From Bacteroidota bacterium (GTDB lineage: Bacteria > Bacteroidota > Bacteroidia > Chitinophagales > Chitinophagaceae): DNA of 64,000 nt. Positions 16,059 through 25,600 of this stretch are shown one piece after another; the first letter of the stretch is position 1, and every line of letters starts with the position of its first letter. The position numbers and the translations under genes are program-made. Under the pieces are notes generated by a model that did no database searches, was not told the origin of the DNA, and was given only the letters and a program-made list of their open reading frames with translations. The stretch is from contig JAFAFR010000043.1 in assembly GCA_023423405.1 (NCBI GenBank), forward strand, positions 640,535 through 704,534. The letters run 5' to 3'.

Positions 16059-18425
16059 TTAGTAAAGGGATAAGTAAATGCGTTGGTTAAGGTATGTAGA
16101 CAGGGTTATTGTAGAAAGAGGTGTAGACGAGCTATTTGCACTAGTGCTTACGGATGCTTTAAAAGAACTCCCGTAGCACAAGCTCGATAGCACCGAATTG
16201 GTAAGTGCTGCCGTACCAGGAAGTGCTGGCGTTGTTGTGCTGGAAGTGCTACTCCAGCTTACGCCTACGTAGTAGATGCCTGGCTGTATCGTTAACGACT
16301 GCCCGGCAGCCACATTGTCGAAAGGAATAGCGTACCACCCCGGTGTTTTTACGCCTGTGTTTACCCAATTCGGATCGCTCGTACTATAGGCGATAAGCGA
16401 TGCCGTGTTATCGCCATTCCATTTGTACAATGTTACTCCGCTGTGCCGCGTACCTGCTTCGTAGTTGCCCGTTGTCCGCATGAAAAAATTAACTCCCGCG
16501 ACGGTTTTGGTCTTGTAAATGGGCATGGCCATCAGGTACAGCGCATTGTTGGACATACTAACAGCATTAGTCGCATCCATAGGCGACATGCCGAAAGTTT
16601 CGGCCTTTATATCCAGCCCCGCCAACTTGTAAAATGCTTGCCGATCCTGGTAGGATTTGTCCATCGGCATAATGTCGAAATCCGATCCGATTCTATACCA
16701 GGCCCCCCGTAACCAACGAAGCCGCATAAACGATTTATTAGGGACTTCCGTTACGCTCGTTTCATTTAGGTTCTTCACCGCTCCTGAAACGGCCCACGTA
16801 TAGGCAGAGTCATTGGTATTGGTTATAGTAATCTCCTCCCCCGTCGCCGTTCCATCGGTAATGGTTATTGTTCTGTTCGCGGTGATCGTCCCCAACAGGT
16901 AGAATGCTCTTGCAGAATCTTTGCCAGTGGTTATATCCTGTGTGTATTCCTCGAACAGCGAAGGAACTCTATACCGCGTCCTGCCTATGTAATCAAGGTA
17001 TTGCCCGCTCAATGTAACGGTAGAACTATCTGTACCGCTGGACACTATTACACCAGCATCTTTCGATGTTTCGGAAACTGTGTAGAGGTTAACCACATTA
17101 GGCGTTACGCTAACGAACCCTGTGTTATCGCCTTTGCTGGAACGAATGCCCATCACGCCATCGTAATCAACACCTTCGTCAGGACTTAACTGAATTGTGT
17201 TTACTGTGCCGTTCGGTTTTTGTTGCGTCAGCCCCGCAAAGCCACTACCATCAGCGCCATTATCAAACAGTAACTTCGGGTGATATAGCGCGTTGCCCGT
17301 CTTCCCGCCGCTGATTAATAAACGATCATTTGCATATATGTTAAGCCCGCCGCTGCCATAGTCTTTGTCGGTGCTGCTTATGTATGCTGTATCTGCACCC
17401 TGCCTTGAAATCGAAAACCCCGGACTGTTAAACTTAACTCCCGCCTTCAACCCATTTTCAACATCGTTAATGGCTACGTTTTTTTCCAGGTAGCCGCTTC
17501 CCCATCCTGTGCGGTCTGTAAGCGTAGACCCAGCGCCATCGTCGGCGATAAAGGACATGCTGCCGCTTTCGTTTACCGTAATACTCCTGTTTACGCCCGT
17601 TAGGGAGGCGTTGCTGTTCTCAATCCAGGGCGGCGCACTCCACGATGCGGTCGTTCCGTTGCTGGACAGCCATGTCCCGGCAGCACCTATCCCCAACCGC
17701 GAAGCAGCGCCACCGCTACCGCCGACAATAAAATCGCCAGCGGTGGTCATGGGGTTGGTGAAGCCAGCGGTTATGTCGCTTTTCCAAGCTATCTGCTTCC
17801 AGCCTGCCCCATCATAGCCCTCGAAGTGTGCGCTATCTTCATTCCATCTGTGGTGTCGCCCGGAAATCGTACCAGGCCTATTTAATGTTACAGAAGAGCT
17901 TGGGTAGACTAACCCTTTGTGTGTGTTGAATATTACTTCTGCCACATCGGAGGTCTGATAAAAAGTTCCGTTCATATACAGGCCGGCAGTAAATTCTTTG
18001 TCGCCGCCGATCGATTGTATTCCATTCGTCATAAAGCCTGTCGCCGATGCGCTCGCCGGCCCAACCACCGCCACGCTATCCTTTCCACCCTCACGATACT
18101 GCACGCTGTATAAATAGTCGCCGTGCATGGCTGTGAAGGAAGTATCGCCTGATCCGCCAACTACCGCTTCCCACCGAGTACCATCGGTTGAACGCATCTG
18201 TAGCTTACCTGACGCGACAATAAGGGCGCCAGGGTAAGCCCAGATGTGTGCAAGATTGGCAGCAGTAGTGTCGGGATAAATAGCGGTCACTATACCGCTG
18301 TCAGCTTTAATACCGCCTTTATAATTTACCAACTGGTGTTTGCCACCCATCGGAGCGACGACAGGGAATTGGGCCTTTACGAAGAGTCCGAACAGTGTAA
18401 GAAGTAATGTCAGTATTGCTCTCAT
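16059..18425 (-). CDS. long tail fibre-like protein with signal peptide
   Basis: A 788-residue protein starting with a hydrophobic N-terminus RAILTLLLTLFGLFVKAQ, a typical cleavable signal ending in AQ. The rest is Gly/Ser/Thr-rich beta structure with fibre-like stretches (GLYMNGTFYQTSDVAEV, TVNTIQLSPDEGVDYDG). About residues 590-788 form a distinct C-terminal domain. It follows the collar-like proteins and precedes the lysis block, so it is probably the main side or central fibre. A signal peptide on a fibre is unusual and is shared with two other late genes here. Confidence 0.65.
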   Translation of the reverse strand: MRAILTLLLTLFGLFVKAQFPVVAPMGGKHQLVNYKGGIKADSGIVTAIYPDTTAANLAHIWAYPGALIVASGKLQMRSTDGTRWEAVVGGSGDTSFTAMHGDYLYSVQYREGGKDSVAVVGPASASATGFMTNGIQSIGGDKEFTAGLYMNGTFYQTSDVAEVIFNTHKGLVYPSSSVTLNRPGTISGRHHRWNEDSAHFEGYDGAGWKQIAWKSDITAGFTNPMTTAGDFIVGGSGGAASRLGIGAAGTWLSSNGTTASWSAPPWIENSNASLTGVNRSITVNESGSMSFIADDGAGSTLTDRTGWGSGYLEKNVAINDVENGLKAGVKFNSPGFSISRQGADTAYISSTDKDYGSGGLNIYANDRLLISGGKTGNALYHPKLLFDNGADGSGFAGLTQQKPNGTVNTIQLSPDEGVDYDGVMGIRSSKGDNTGFVSVTPNVVNLYTVSETSKDAGVIVSSGTDSSTVTLSGQYLDYIGRTRYRVPSLFEEYTQDITTGKDSARAFYLLGTITANRTITITDGTATGEEITITNTNDSAYTWAVSGAVKNLNETSVTEVPNKSFMRLRWLRGAWYRIGSDFDIMPMDKSYQDRQAFYKLAGLDIKAETFGMSPMDATNAVSMSNNALYLMAMPIYKTKTVAGVNFFMRTTGNYEAGTRHSGVTLYKWNGDNTASLIAYSTSDPNWVNTGVKTPGWYAIPFDNVAAGQSLTIQPGIYYVGVSWSSTSSTTTPALPGTAALTNSVLSSLCYGSSFKASVSTSANSSSTPLSTITLSTYLNQRIYLSLY

Positions 18426-18892
18426 TGTACACGGTATGTTATAAGGCAGGTATCACCGTCCAACCAGGGGTTAACACGGGTAATTTTGCCCAGTGAATTA
18501 TCTAAAGTGAAATCTCCGTCGATGCTTGTTTCCGGCATCTTGTTCACGTATATCATCTCAACGTAAGCGCCGACCAACGCACCGCTGGTGAACGTGTATG
18601 CGCCAACAATGGGTGACCCCGGCTCCCCGTCCACTTTAATAGAGAGTTGCGCCAGACCTGTTCCTGCTACAAACGGCACCAGATCGTAATCCTCAATACC
18701 ATTACGGTATTCGTACCAACCGGAGGCAATTCTTACCAGCAGTCCGACAACCCTTACACCAGGATAAATAGTGGCGTTAGCTTCTGCAATACTTAGGTAT
18801 GGCCGCCAGGTTACACCGTCCCAGTACATAGCTCTTTCATCTGCCGCATAAGGCCCAATAATTCGCAAGGATGGATTTAACGTCTGCGCCAT
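18422..18892 (-). CDS. tail fibre/collar-associated protein, unknown
   Basis: A 156-residue beta-rich protein containing MYWDGVTWRPY, GWYEYRNG and TRVNPWLDGDTCLITYRV. The first two resemble the short Trp/Gly units seen near fibre attachment domains. Its start and stop overlap both neighbouring tail genes. The exact role is unknown. Confidence 0.55.
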   Translation of the reverse strand: MAQTLNPSLRIIGPYAADERAMYWDGVTWRPYLSIAEANATIYPGVRVVGLLVRIASGWYEYRNGIEDYDLVPFVAGTGLAQLSIKVDGEPGSPIVGAYTFTSGALVGAYVEMIYVNKMPETSIDGDFTLDNSLGKITRVNPWLDGDTCLITYRVQ

Positions 18893-20247
18893 TACACTTG
18901 AATTAAGGGGATGAAGCCTGCATTTCGCACCGTCGTCTCTGCAGCGCCGGTAAAGCCTATTGTAAGAGGCACCGCCTGCGCAGGATCACGCGGCGGGCTT
19001 ATCCAGTAGTAGTTACTTTGACGGTCTCCTGAACCATCGGGAAAACCTGTTTTTGATACGTTTTCACCGACATGGTTATGCCGCCGCAAGTAATCCCCTT
19101 GGCCGGCGCCGGAAATATTGGGAGACCGCAACGGATCCGCCCCCACCAAATCTTTAAGGCCTCTAAAAGCGAGATTCCGCAAATCGGGAAACCGGAAATG
19201 GGTTGTACCGTTTCCTTTCGAGTACATGGACCGAAGAGGATAAAACCAGTCAGTGCCGCCGTCCATAGAGAGGTTAATTCGGGTATCCTGCCACTCGGCT
19301 TCGGACACCCACAGACCGGGATTAGCTTCCAGCATTTCGATGATACGGGGGTATTTTTCACGTTCCGTCCATTGACCGCGGGCAACAGCCGCTCCCGGTC
19401 GTTCGACCACGTCAAAGAAGGGCTGTCCTACCCTCAGCATAGAGTCACTCGACTTCATCACATACCAGCCATCGACACCGCGCACCAGCCAAATGAATTC
19501 ATTGCTGCCCAGCGTTATTTTCGTCTTACCTGTTTCACCCCAGTAGATCAGCTGCCCACTTTGCGTCAACACCTTACAGTAATACCCGTTTGAAATGGTG
19601 GTTTCGATGGGTATGATCAGGTTTGCTGGCGCACTGGAAATCTCCGGTAGGATAAGATTAATATTCTTTACATTGTTGGAGACGTGCAACAACTTATTGT
19701 AATGAGCTCCGCTTATAGGCGTATCATCTGAAATAAGAGCAATGCCAGTAATTATTGACGTGGCCGCAGCAACACCGCCGCCGCTTCCCGGTTCAGTCGC
19801 CCCCATCTCAAAAAGATGAGCAAAAAATATGTCCCCTTTCCTTACCCTGTCACCCACCAACTCAAACCCACCCGAAGGCAGAATATTAAATTGCGAGGTG
19901 AGTAATTGGCCGTAGCCAACCCGATGAAGGGAGTAATTTTTATTTATCAGCACAGCCGACACTACACGGTTGGTACCTACGATATTATCGTCACTGGCAA
20001 TTATCTCTACATCAGAACCCTGCAGCACTGGCGGAACTGGCTCAGAAGCGCCGCCAGTCTGGATAAAGGATCGAATATTTCCAAGAGTTTGATGGCGGGT
20101 TCTGTTCTCAGAAGCATCGTAGACGGCCACGCTGTCGCCATCCTCCATGGGCAGCCCCAGTTCCGGTAGTTCGGGAATGCGCACCGTTGGTATTACGATG
20201 TCAACGGTTTCCCCGGTTGAGGTGATAATGCCCTGGATGGTTGCCAT
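18892..20247 (-). CDS. tail collar-domain fibre protein
   Basis: A 451-residue protein. Residues about 1-150 are a non-repetitive attachment part. The C-terminal third has the phage tail-collar signature (T4 gp12/microcystin-dependent type): THFRFPDLRNLAFRG, then GDYLRRHNHVGE with the His-x-His metal site, and GAAETTVRNAGFIPLIQV at the end. Such proteins are receptor-binding short fibres or tips. It is co-transcribed with the tail-tip gene upstream after a 67-bp gap. Confidence 0.75.
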   Translation of the reverse strand: MATIQGIITSTGETVDIVIPTVRIPELPELGLPMEDGDSVAVYDASENRTRHQTLGNIRSFIQTGGASEPVPPVLQGSDVEIIASDDNIVGTNRVVSAVLINKNYSLHRVGYGQLLTSQFNILPSGGFELVGDRVRKGDIFFAHLFEMGATEPGSGGGVAAATSIITGIALISDDTPISGAHYNKLLHVSNNVKNINLILPEISSAPANLIIPIETTISNGYYCKVLTQSGQLIYWGETGKTKITLGSNEFIWLVRGVDGWYVMKSSDSMLRVGQPFFDVVERPGAAVARGQWTEREKYPRIIEMLEANPGLWVSEAEWQDTRINLSMDGGTDWFYPLRSMYSKGNGTTHFRFPDLRNLAFRGLKDLVGADPLRSPNISGAGQGDYLRRHNHVGENVSKTGFPDGSGDRQSNYYWISPPRDPAQAVPLTIGFTGAAETTVRNAGFIPLIQV

Positions 20248-20314
20248 ACCCGCAATATGGCAACTGTATGGCGGGTGACTTTTTTAAAGCCGTAACAATG
20301 CAGCTATTGTTACA

Positions 20315-22189
20315 TTACGAAGATTTCCACACCTTGCCGGCGCCGTCCACATACAAAGGCTTCATACTTCCCGTACCTGCGGCCGTAGGGATTTCAGTTA
20401 TCACAACAGTACCCTGTTCTATTCTCAGGTTGCCAATCACTTTGTTGTTGGATATGGCGCTATTATCCAAAGAACTGGCAACAGCACTGGTAGCAAGAGC
20501 ATTACTTCGGGTTGAGTTTTGCAGTTCCGCAATGATACTCCGGTTTGACCCTTCACCTAAAGTAAGTTCGTAGTCGTATTCATCTACCAGAGATTGAACA
20601 ACTTCCACGGTACGGATACGATCCGAAATACCCAGCTCTACGTCCATTAAAACGATAACGTCACCTACATCCACTTTTATTTTCTGCGCTCGGAAAAAAG
20701 CCGGGTTGCAAACAATGTTGTATTTGAATGCAGGAACTGATTTTACTTTTATGTATTCCGTCGCTTTGATCCTAAGTTGCTGTTCCGCAGCATCAATGTA
20801 GGACTGCGGCATTCGGATATTAACCAGTATATATTTGTCTCCAATCCCCGGCCGAAAATACACACTCGGAATGTCCAGTATTTTTTCGTCCTTATTTTTC
20901 AGAAGCGTGAATTCTTTTGTTGCAGAGTTGTACTCTTTCACATCAAAACCGTACCCCGCAAGCTGACCTGAATTGAACACTACCCGTGCAGCCAATCCCG
21001 GTAGCAAATGGTCATTAATGTCGAAATCCAGGGAAGCATCTTTGAATTTGTAAAAATCGGTGCCATCTACTGCGGTAACGGCTGCTTCCCGCTGGGGAAA
21101 AATGTCTTCCACAACAAGGGTCCCTTCAATTATGCCGTACTGGGCGGTGTTGTATTCGATTACTGATACTTTCTGAAACAAAAGCTGCGAGGTTGTCTCA
21201 TTGATTCGTACTGCCGGCGTTACCGACTGATCGCAGCTACCCCCGAGCGACATGAACCGGAATTCATAATCACCTACAGGCACGTCAAAGGTCTGCGGCG
21301 ACACCATTGCTGCGAGCACCTCTAACCATGAATCGTTGGTGCCGGCTGTTCGGTATTGAATTACCAGGCCGACCACTGTCTCCGATAGCGGTGGCGTAAA
21401 ATCGAACTGGTACCGGGTCATTCCTGTATTTGGCGTATTCGGTGTTACGACTGCCGACAGATCCGTAATCAGACATTCGTCAATAGGATTCATCAGCAAT
21501 CGCGGAGAAAAGTTCCGGTATTCATTCGGGATGTTGGTCGTTCCCCCATATACGTACAGCCTGGTTACCTGGTTGTCGTCCACCAGATCGCGGGTGATGC
21601 TGTATAGGCCGGTCTCCTTACCATACTGTAGCGTTTTCGGTAGCAATCTGGCTCTTTTAGCCAGATGTATCTGGTTACCCTCTATAAAAAATTCCGTTTC
21701 AAAGGCCTCGGCTATTTTGGCCAAGGCTTCCAGGCAGTGCTCTTTCGCAAAGGTTAACGTCTTATACCCAGTCTCTATTACCCCGCCCAACTCCCAGGCC
21801 TCCCCGACCCTGTTAGCGTTCAACAGCAGCAGCCGCACGAAGTCAATCGCGGTTCCGGTAAGGGAGAAATCGGGCTCTCCTATCTCATTATTCGCGTTGT
21901 AAAACAGGTACTGGGCATTGCGCAACTTGTACCTGGATGGCTCCATAACCAGCGTGTACTTATAGTTGTGCCGGCTCTGCTTTTCCACCAGTGGCGGTTT
22001 CGAGATATAATATCGCACGCCCAGTATCTCCCCGTAATCGCCAACATTGAAATTGAACATTCCGTTCAACTCGAAAGTCAGGGTAGCTATGTCCGATTCC
22101 ATCAACTTTTTTGTAATGGAGCTGCCAGCGTTCGGTTGTACCGATACAATAAGACCGGTAGAGCGCATCAAGTCAACAGTAATACTCAT
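20315..22189 (-). CDS. tail tip/tail-associated structural protein (Tal/gp27-like)
   Basis: A 624-residue protein placed directly after the Dit-like gene, where siphoviruses encode the tail hub (Tal). The N-terminal half has features of the hub fold (MLGVRYYISK-like strand region, HCLEALAKIAEAFETEFFIEG about residues 150-170, YGKETGLYSITRDL). The C-terminus becomes fibre-like. A protease or endopeptidase activity, which some Tal proteins carry, is not evident. It overlaps the Dit-like gene by four bases. Confidence 0.65.
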   Translation of the reverse strand: MSITVDLMRSTGLIVSVQPNAGSSITKKLMESDIATLTFELNGMFNFNVGDYGEILGVRYYISKPPLVEKQSRHNYKYTLVMEPSRYKLRNAQYLFYNANNEIGEPDFSLTGTAIDFVRLLLLNANRVGEAWELGGVIETGYKTLTFAKEHCLEALAKIAEAFETEFFIEGNQIHLAKRARLLPKTLQYGKETGLYSITRDLVDDNQVTRLYVYGGTTNIPNEYRNFSPRLLMNPIDECLITDLSAVVTPNTPNTGMTRYQFDFTPPLSETVVGLVIQYRTAGTNDSWLEVLAAMVSPQTFDVPVGDYEFRFMSLGGSCDQSVTPAVRINETTSQLLFQKVSVIEYNTAQYGIIEGTLVVEDIFPQREAAVTAVDGTDFYKFKDASLDFDINDHLLPGLAARVVFNSGQLAGYGFDVKEYNSATKEFTLLKNKDEKILDIPSVYFRPGIGDKYILVNIRMPQSYIDAAEQQLRIKATEYIKVKSVPAFKYNIVCNPAFFRAQKIKVDVGDVIVLMDVELGISDRIRTVEVVQSLVDEYDYELTLGEGSNRSIIAELQNSTRSNALATSAVASSLDNSAISNNKVIGNLRIEQGTVVITEIPTAAGTGSMKPLYVDGAGKVWKSS

Positions 22190-22665
22190 GTTACAATGAA
22201 TCGGTTTTCTTCGTCAACAATGTATAATTGCGGATTATTCACTGGGAACATTTCCAAGAACTTTAACGTCAACTTACAGGCCACGACGCTTGCTTGTTTC
22301 AATCGGGTAAACCGCTTATACACAGAACAGCTTTGGTAGATCAGGAAAAAATCTTGTCCAAATTCGGCTACAGTCATGCGTCGTTGCCCAGGAAGACTAA
22401 GAACGGCTAGCAGTCGATTGTATTTTTGCCAGAAATCCGCCTCATTAGCTGCAATAATGTGGCATTGTAATTCTATCTCTTTGGCTTCCAGAAATACTCG
22501 TGAGGTGTCAACATCAATGCCGTTTTCGTCGAGCCAGTTACGGGTGATGCTTTCTTTTCGCTTCGGCAATTTCAGAAAATCGTCAGACCCGCTTTCAACG
22601 CCCAAGCCGTATGTTAACCACATATCTGCCCCATCCAGGTAGTACCTGTTTGCTTGTGTTTCCAT
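22186..22665 (-). CDS. distal tail protein-like (Dit candidate)
   Basis: A 159-residue protein between tape measure and tail hub, the usual place of Dit. It begins with a strand-rich part (DMWLTYGLGVESGSDDFLKLP) and has a typical EIELQCHIIA strand followed by a helix (EADFWQKYNRLLAVL). Sequence similarity to known Dit proteins was judged by eye only. Confidence 0.55.
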   Translation of the reverse strand: METQANRYYLDGADMWLTYGLGVESGSDDFLKLPKRKESITRNWLDENGIDVDTSRVFLEAKEIELQCHIIAANEADFWQKYNRLLAVLSLPGQRRMTVAEFGQDFFLIYQSCSVYKRFTRLKQASVVACKLTLKFLEMFPVNNPQLYIVDEENRFIVT

Positions 22666-25600
22666 TACGATGCTATTTTTACCCCAGATACATGGATCTT
22701 ACGCAAGTAAGCCTCTACCTGTATCAGTAGGGATGTGTTATTGGCGATCATGTTCAACGTATTAAGCTGGCTCTTAGCAATGGCGAGCTGCTCGAATGCC
22801 GTTATACGCAAACCGCCGAATTGACCGGCCAGCAGTTCTGCCTGCTGCTGGGTCATGCCTTTTATGGCACCTGTAAGGCTATTATCTTCATCACCGGCAA
22901 TTTTTTTGGCAAACACCTCCAAACCGCGTCTGGCGCTTTCTTCATTGGCCTGCTGCATGGCGGCATTAAATTCCTCTATGAGCGACGGTGCTTGCTCAAA
23001 AAAAGCGGCAATATCATCAACCCAGCTCTGGTCACCACCAAAATCGAAACTCGCCTCCATTCGTTTTTGCAGTTCATCGAACTGCTTTGCGAACACTTGG
23101 TTAAATAGCAGGTTAGACAGAATGTTTTCCAGCACCTTGTTTACGCTATCACCAAAAGCTTCCGCAGAATCAGTTCCGTCTTTGAATGCGGCCACCAAGC
23201 TATTGCGCAAATCATCACCCAGAGATCCGGCCAATTCTTCCACCACACCTTTTATCTGCTCCCGGGCTTCTTTTACCTTCTCATTCCAATCCATAATGTT
23301 CTCCAATATCGCACGCGATTTATCGTCGACCAGATTGGCAGAAATTAAACTTTTCGCCAATTCCTCGTTAAACGCTTCTGTTCCATCTATAGATTTCTGT
23401 ATCAGTTCGGGATACTCATTTAAAAGGCTCCCCCATATTTCCTTTTTCTTCTTCCCTCCCAACAAGCCAACTACACCACCGACGATGCCCCCTACTACCG
23501 CGCCGATTGCAGTTCCTATAACCGGAATTACCGATCCAATGGCGGCACCCGCAGTTACGCCTGACAATACGCCCTGCCCAACATTCCCCCAATCAACTGC
23601 GTTACGCTGCCCCAACTTTACCTGCGCGTCGTTCAATTCTGCTAGCGCTTCCTGGTATTTCGTTTGGGCATCAGCCGCCGCCTTTATTCCATCCAGCATT
23701 CTGGATTCGTAGTCATTTACAAATACATTTGCTTGTAGTTCGCCCTGCAGCCTAATCTGATCATTTAAAGCAAGATTGTATTCCCTCTGCAGTTGTATTA
23801 CAGATGCGTAAAAGGCCTCTACCTCAGCTTTTCTCTGCTTCGCTGAGTTGGCTACAATGGTTACAAGAGTAACTAATGCTGTCGCCCCTGCTTGTATCTT
23901 ATTAAGACTGGTTTGGGTTGCATCATCGGTTTTTTTTAACGCTAATTGGAGATTATTCAGTTGACTAACCATCCCTGAAATAGCAGCTCCGGCATCTGTC
24001 AGAAAACTGCTTCCGAATGAGTCCCCTAACTCGGAAAAAATCTGACTCAGTCCCTCACCTACAATTCGAAGCCTACCAAAGGTTTTGTCCAAAGTACCAT
24101 TAAGGCTTTCTGCACTGGCAATCCCCCTTTCCAGACCGGCCAGCATCTCAGGGGTAAGTATTGTTTTGCTCCCGTCCTTTTCAATAATATACCCCTCTTT
24201 TGCAAATTTCTTGAGTAGTTTCAACCGCTCCGCCAGCTGTTCCTTGGTATACTTTATGAGGTCAGCGTTCAGAACTTTATACAATTCGCTTTGTCGGGCC
24301 AGATCATTTTCAAGCGCCGTTAATTCTTCCTTGCGCTGTACTTCCAGCATCTGTTTTTTCTCCTGGCGGATTTTAGGGTCCAGGTTTGTCTGCGCTGCAA
24401 GTATTGCTTCCAGCTCATTGTACCTTTTGTTTATCGCTGCCTTTTGGTCATTGTACGAAATAGTTGCTTCCAGCATGCGCTTATAGGCGGCCAGTTGATT
24501 CTGCACGCCACGTTCACGGGCGCGGCCCTGCTCGTCTTCAATTTCTTTTTCCAACGCCACTACCTTCATACGCTGTTCGAGATTCAAAAAGCCTTCCGGG
24601 GTGGTGTCTTTTGCAATGGTTTCCCTTTGCTGCGTCAAAAATTCCAAATAGGTTGCTGCTCCGGCCATCTGCGCTGCATAAAGCTCATCCGCTTTTTGCT
24701 TGCCGTATTCCGTTTTTGCGTCTTCGTAGGCTTCGAAAAGTTTCTGCTGATCGCTGAGCGACTTCGCATATAAGCCAGCGTTGTTTTTGTATGTTTGGTT
24801 TTGTACTTCTTCGGCGCGAGCAGCTTCCAGCCTTGCGATTTCATCCGCGCCTATAGCAGTTACTTTTTTATTGGGATTGGAGGCGTTGAATTTTTCCGCT
24901 TTCTCGTTGTACGCTTGTATTTTCCTAATAGCCGTATCGTAGCGCTCGTTTATTTTGTCTATCGCACTGGCCTCCTTTAAAAGACCGCTCTGATCTGCAT
25001 CTCTCCTAAGGTTATTAATTTGTTCCAAAAGCCCTTTACGCGCGTTCAACAGCGCGTTGATCTCGCTTTCATGGCTTTTTTCCTTTTTCTTCTTCTCTTT
25101 CTCGTTGTCTATGGGGTCAAATGTAATCTTCGCTTCTGCAGCTAATTTTGCAGCTTGTTCCAGTGTTTCCTGGCCAACTTTTAATAGTGTTTTACTGTTT
25201 TTTTCTGCCAGTTCTTTCGCTTTTGCCGCGCCTTCTTCCTGAGCTTTTAAAATTACTCCCGCACCCGTACCGTAGACGCCAGTAAAATTTATAAAAGCTT
25301 CTTTCGCCTTATCCCACCATGTGGTATGGTCTTCGTTTTGCGCCGTAAGGGCTTTTGCTGTTTCATCTGCCGCTTTTGCGAACAGCGCCTGCGCCTGTGC
25401 TTTAAGTGCAGTGATTTTAATAAAGGTGGGTGCTTTTTCAGCGTATAACCTCTCTGCTTCGGTCAGGTTTTTTGCTTTTCCGAAGCTATCTCCCAGGTTG
25501 TTGTTGTATTTTTTCAACGCCTCCTCCTTAGAGATAACGCCCGCGCGTGCAAGGTCAAAGGCAACCTTCACATCATTGGTCTTCTTCACCGCTTCCGTGG

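Noticed and set aside
22855..23712. 285-codon plus-strand frame opposite the tape measure gene
   Set aside because: Ser/Pro-rich shadow produced by codon bias of the coiled-coil gene on the other strand.
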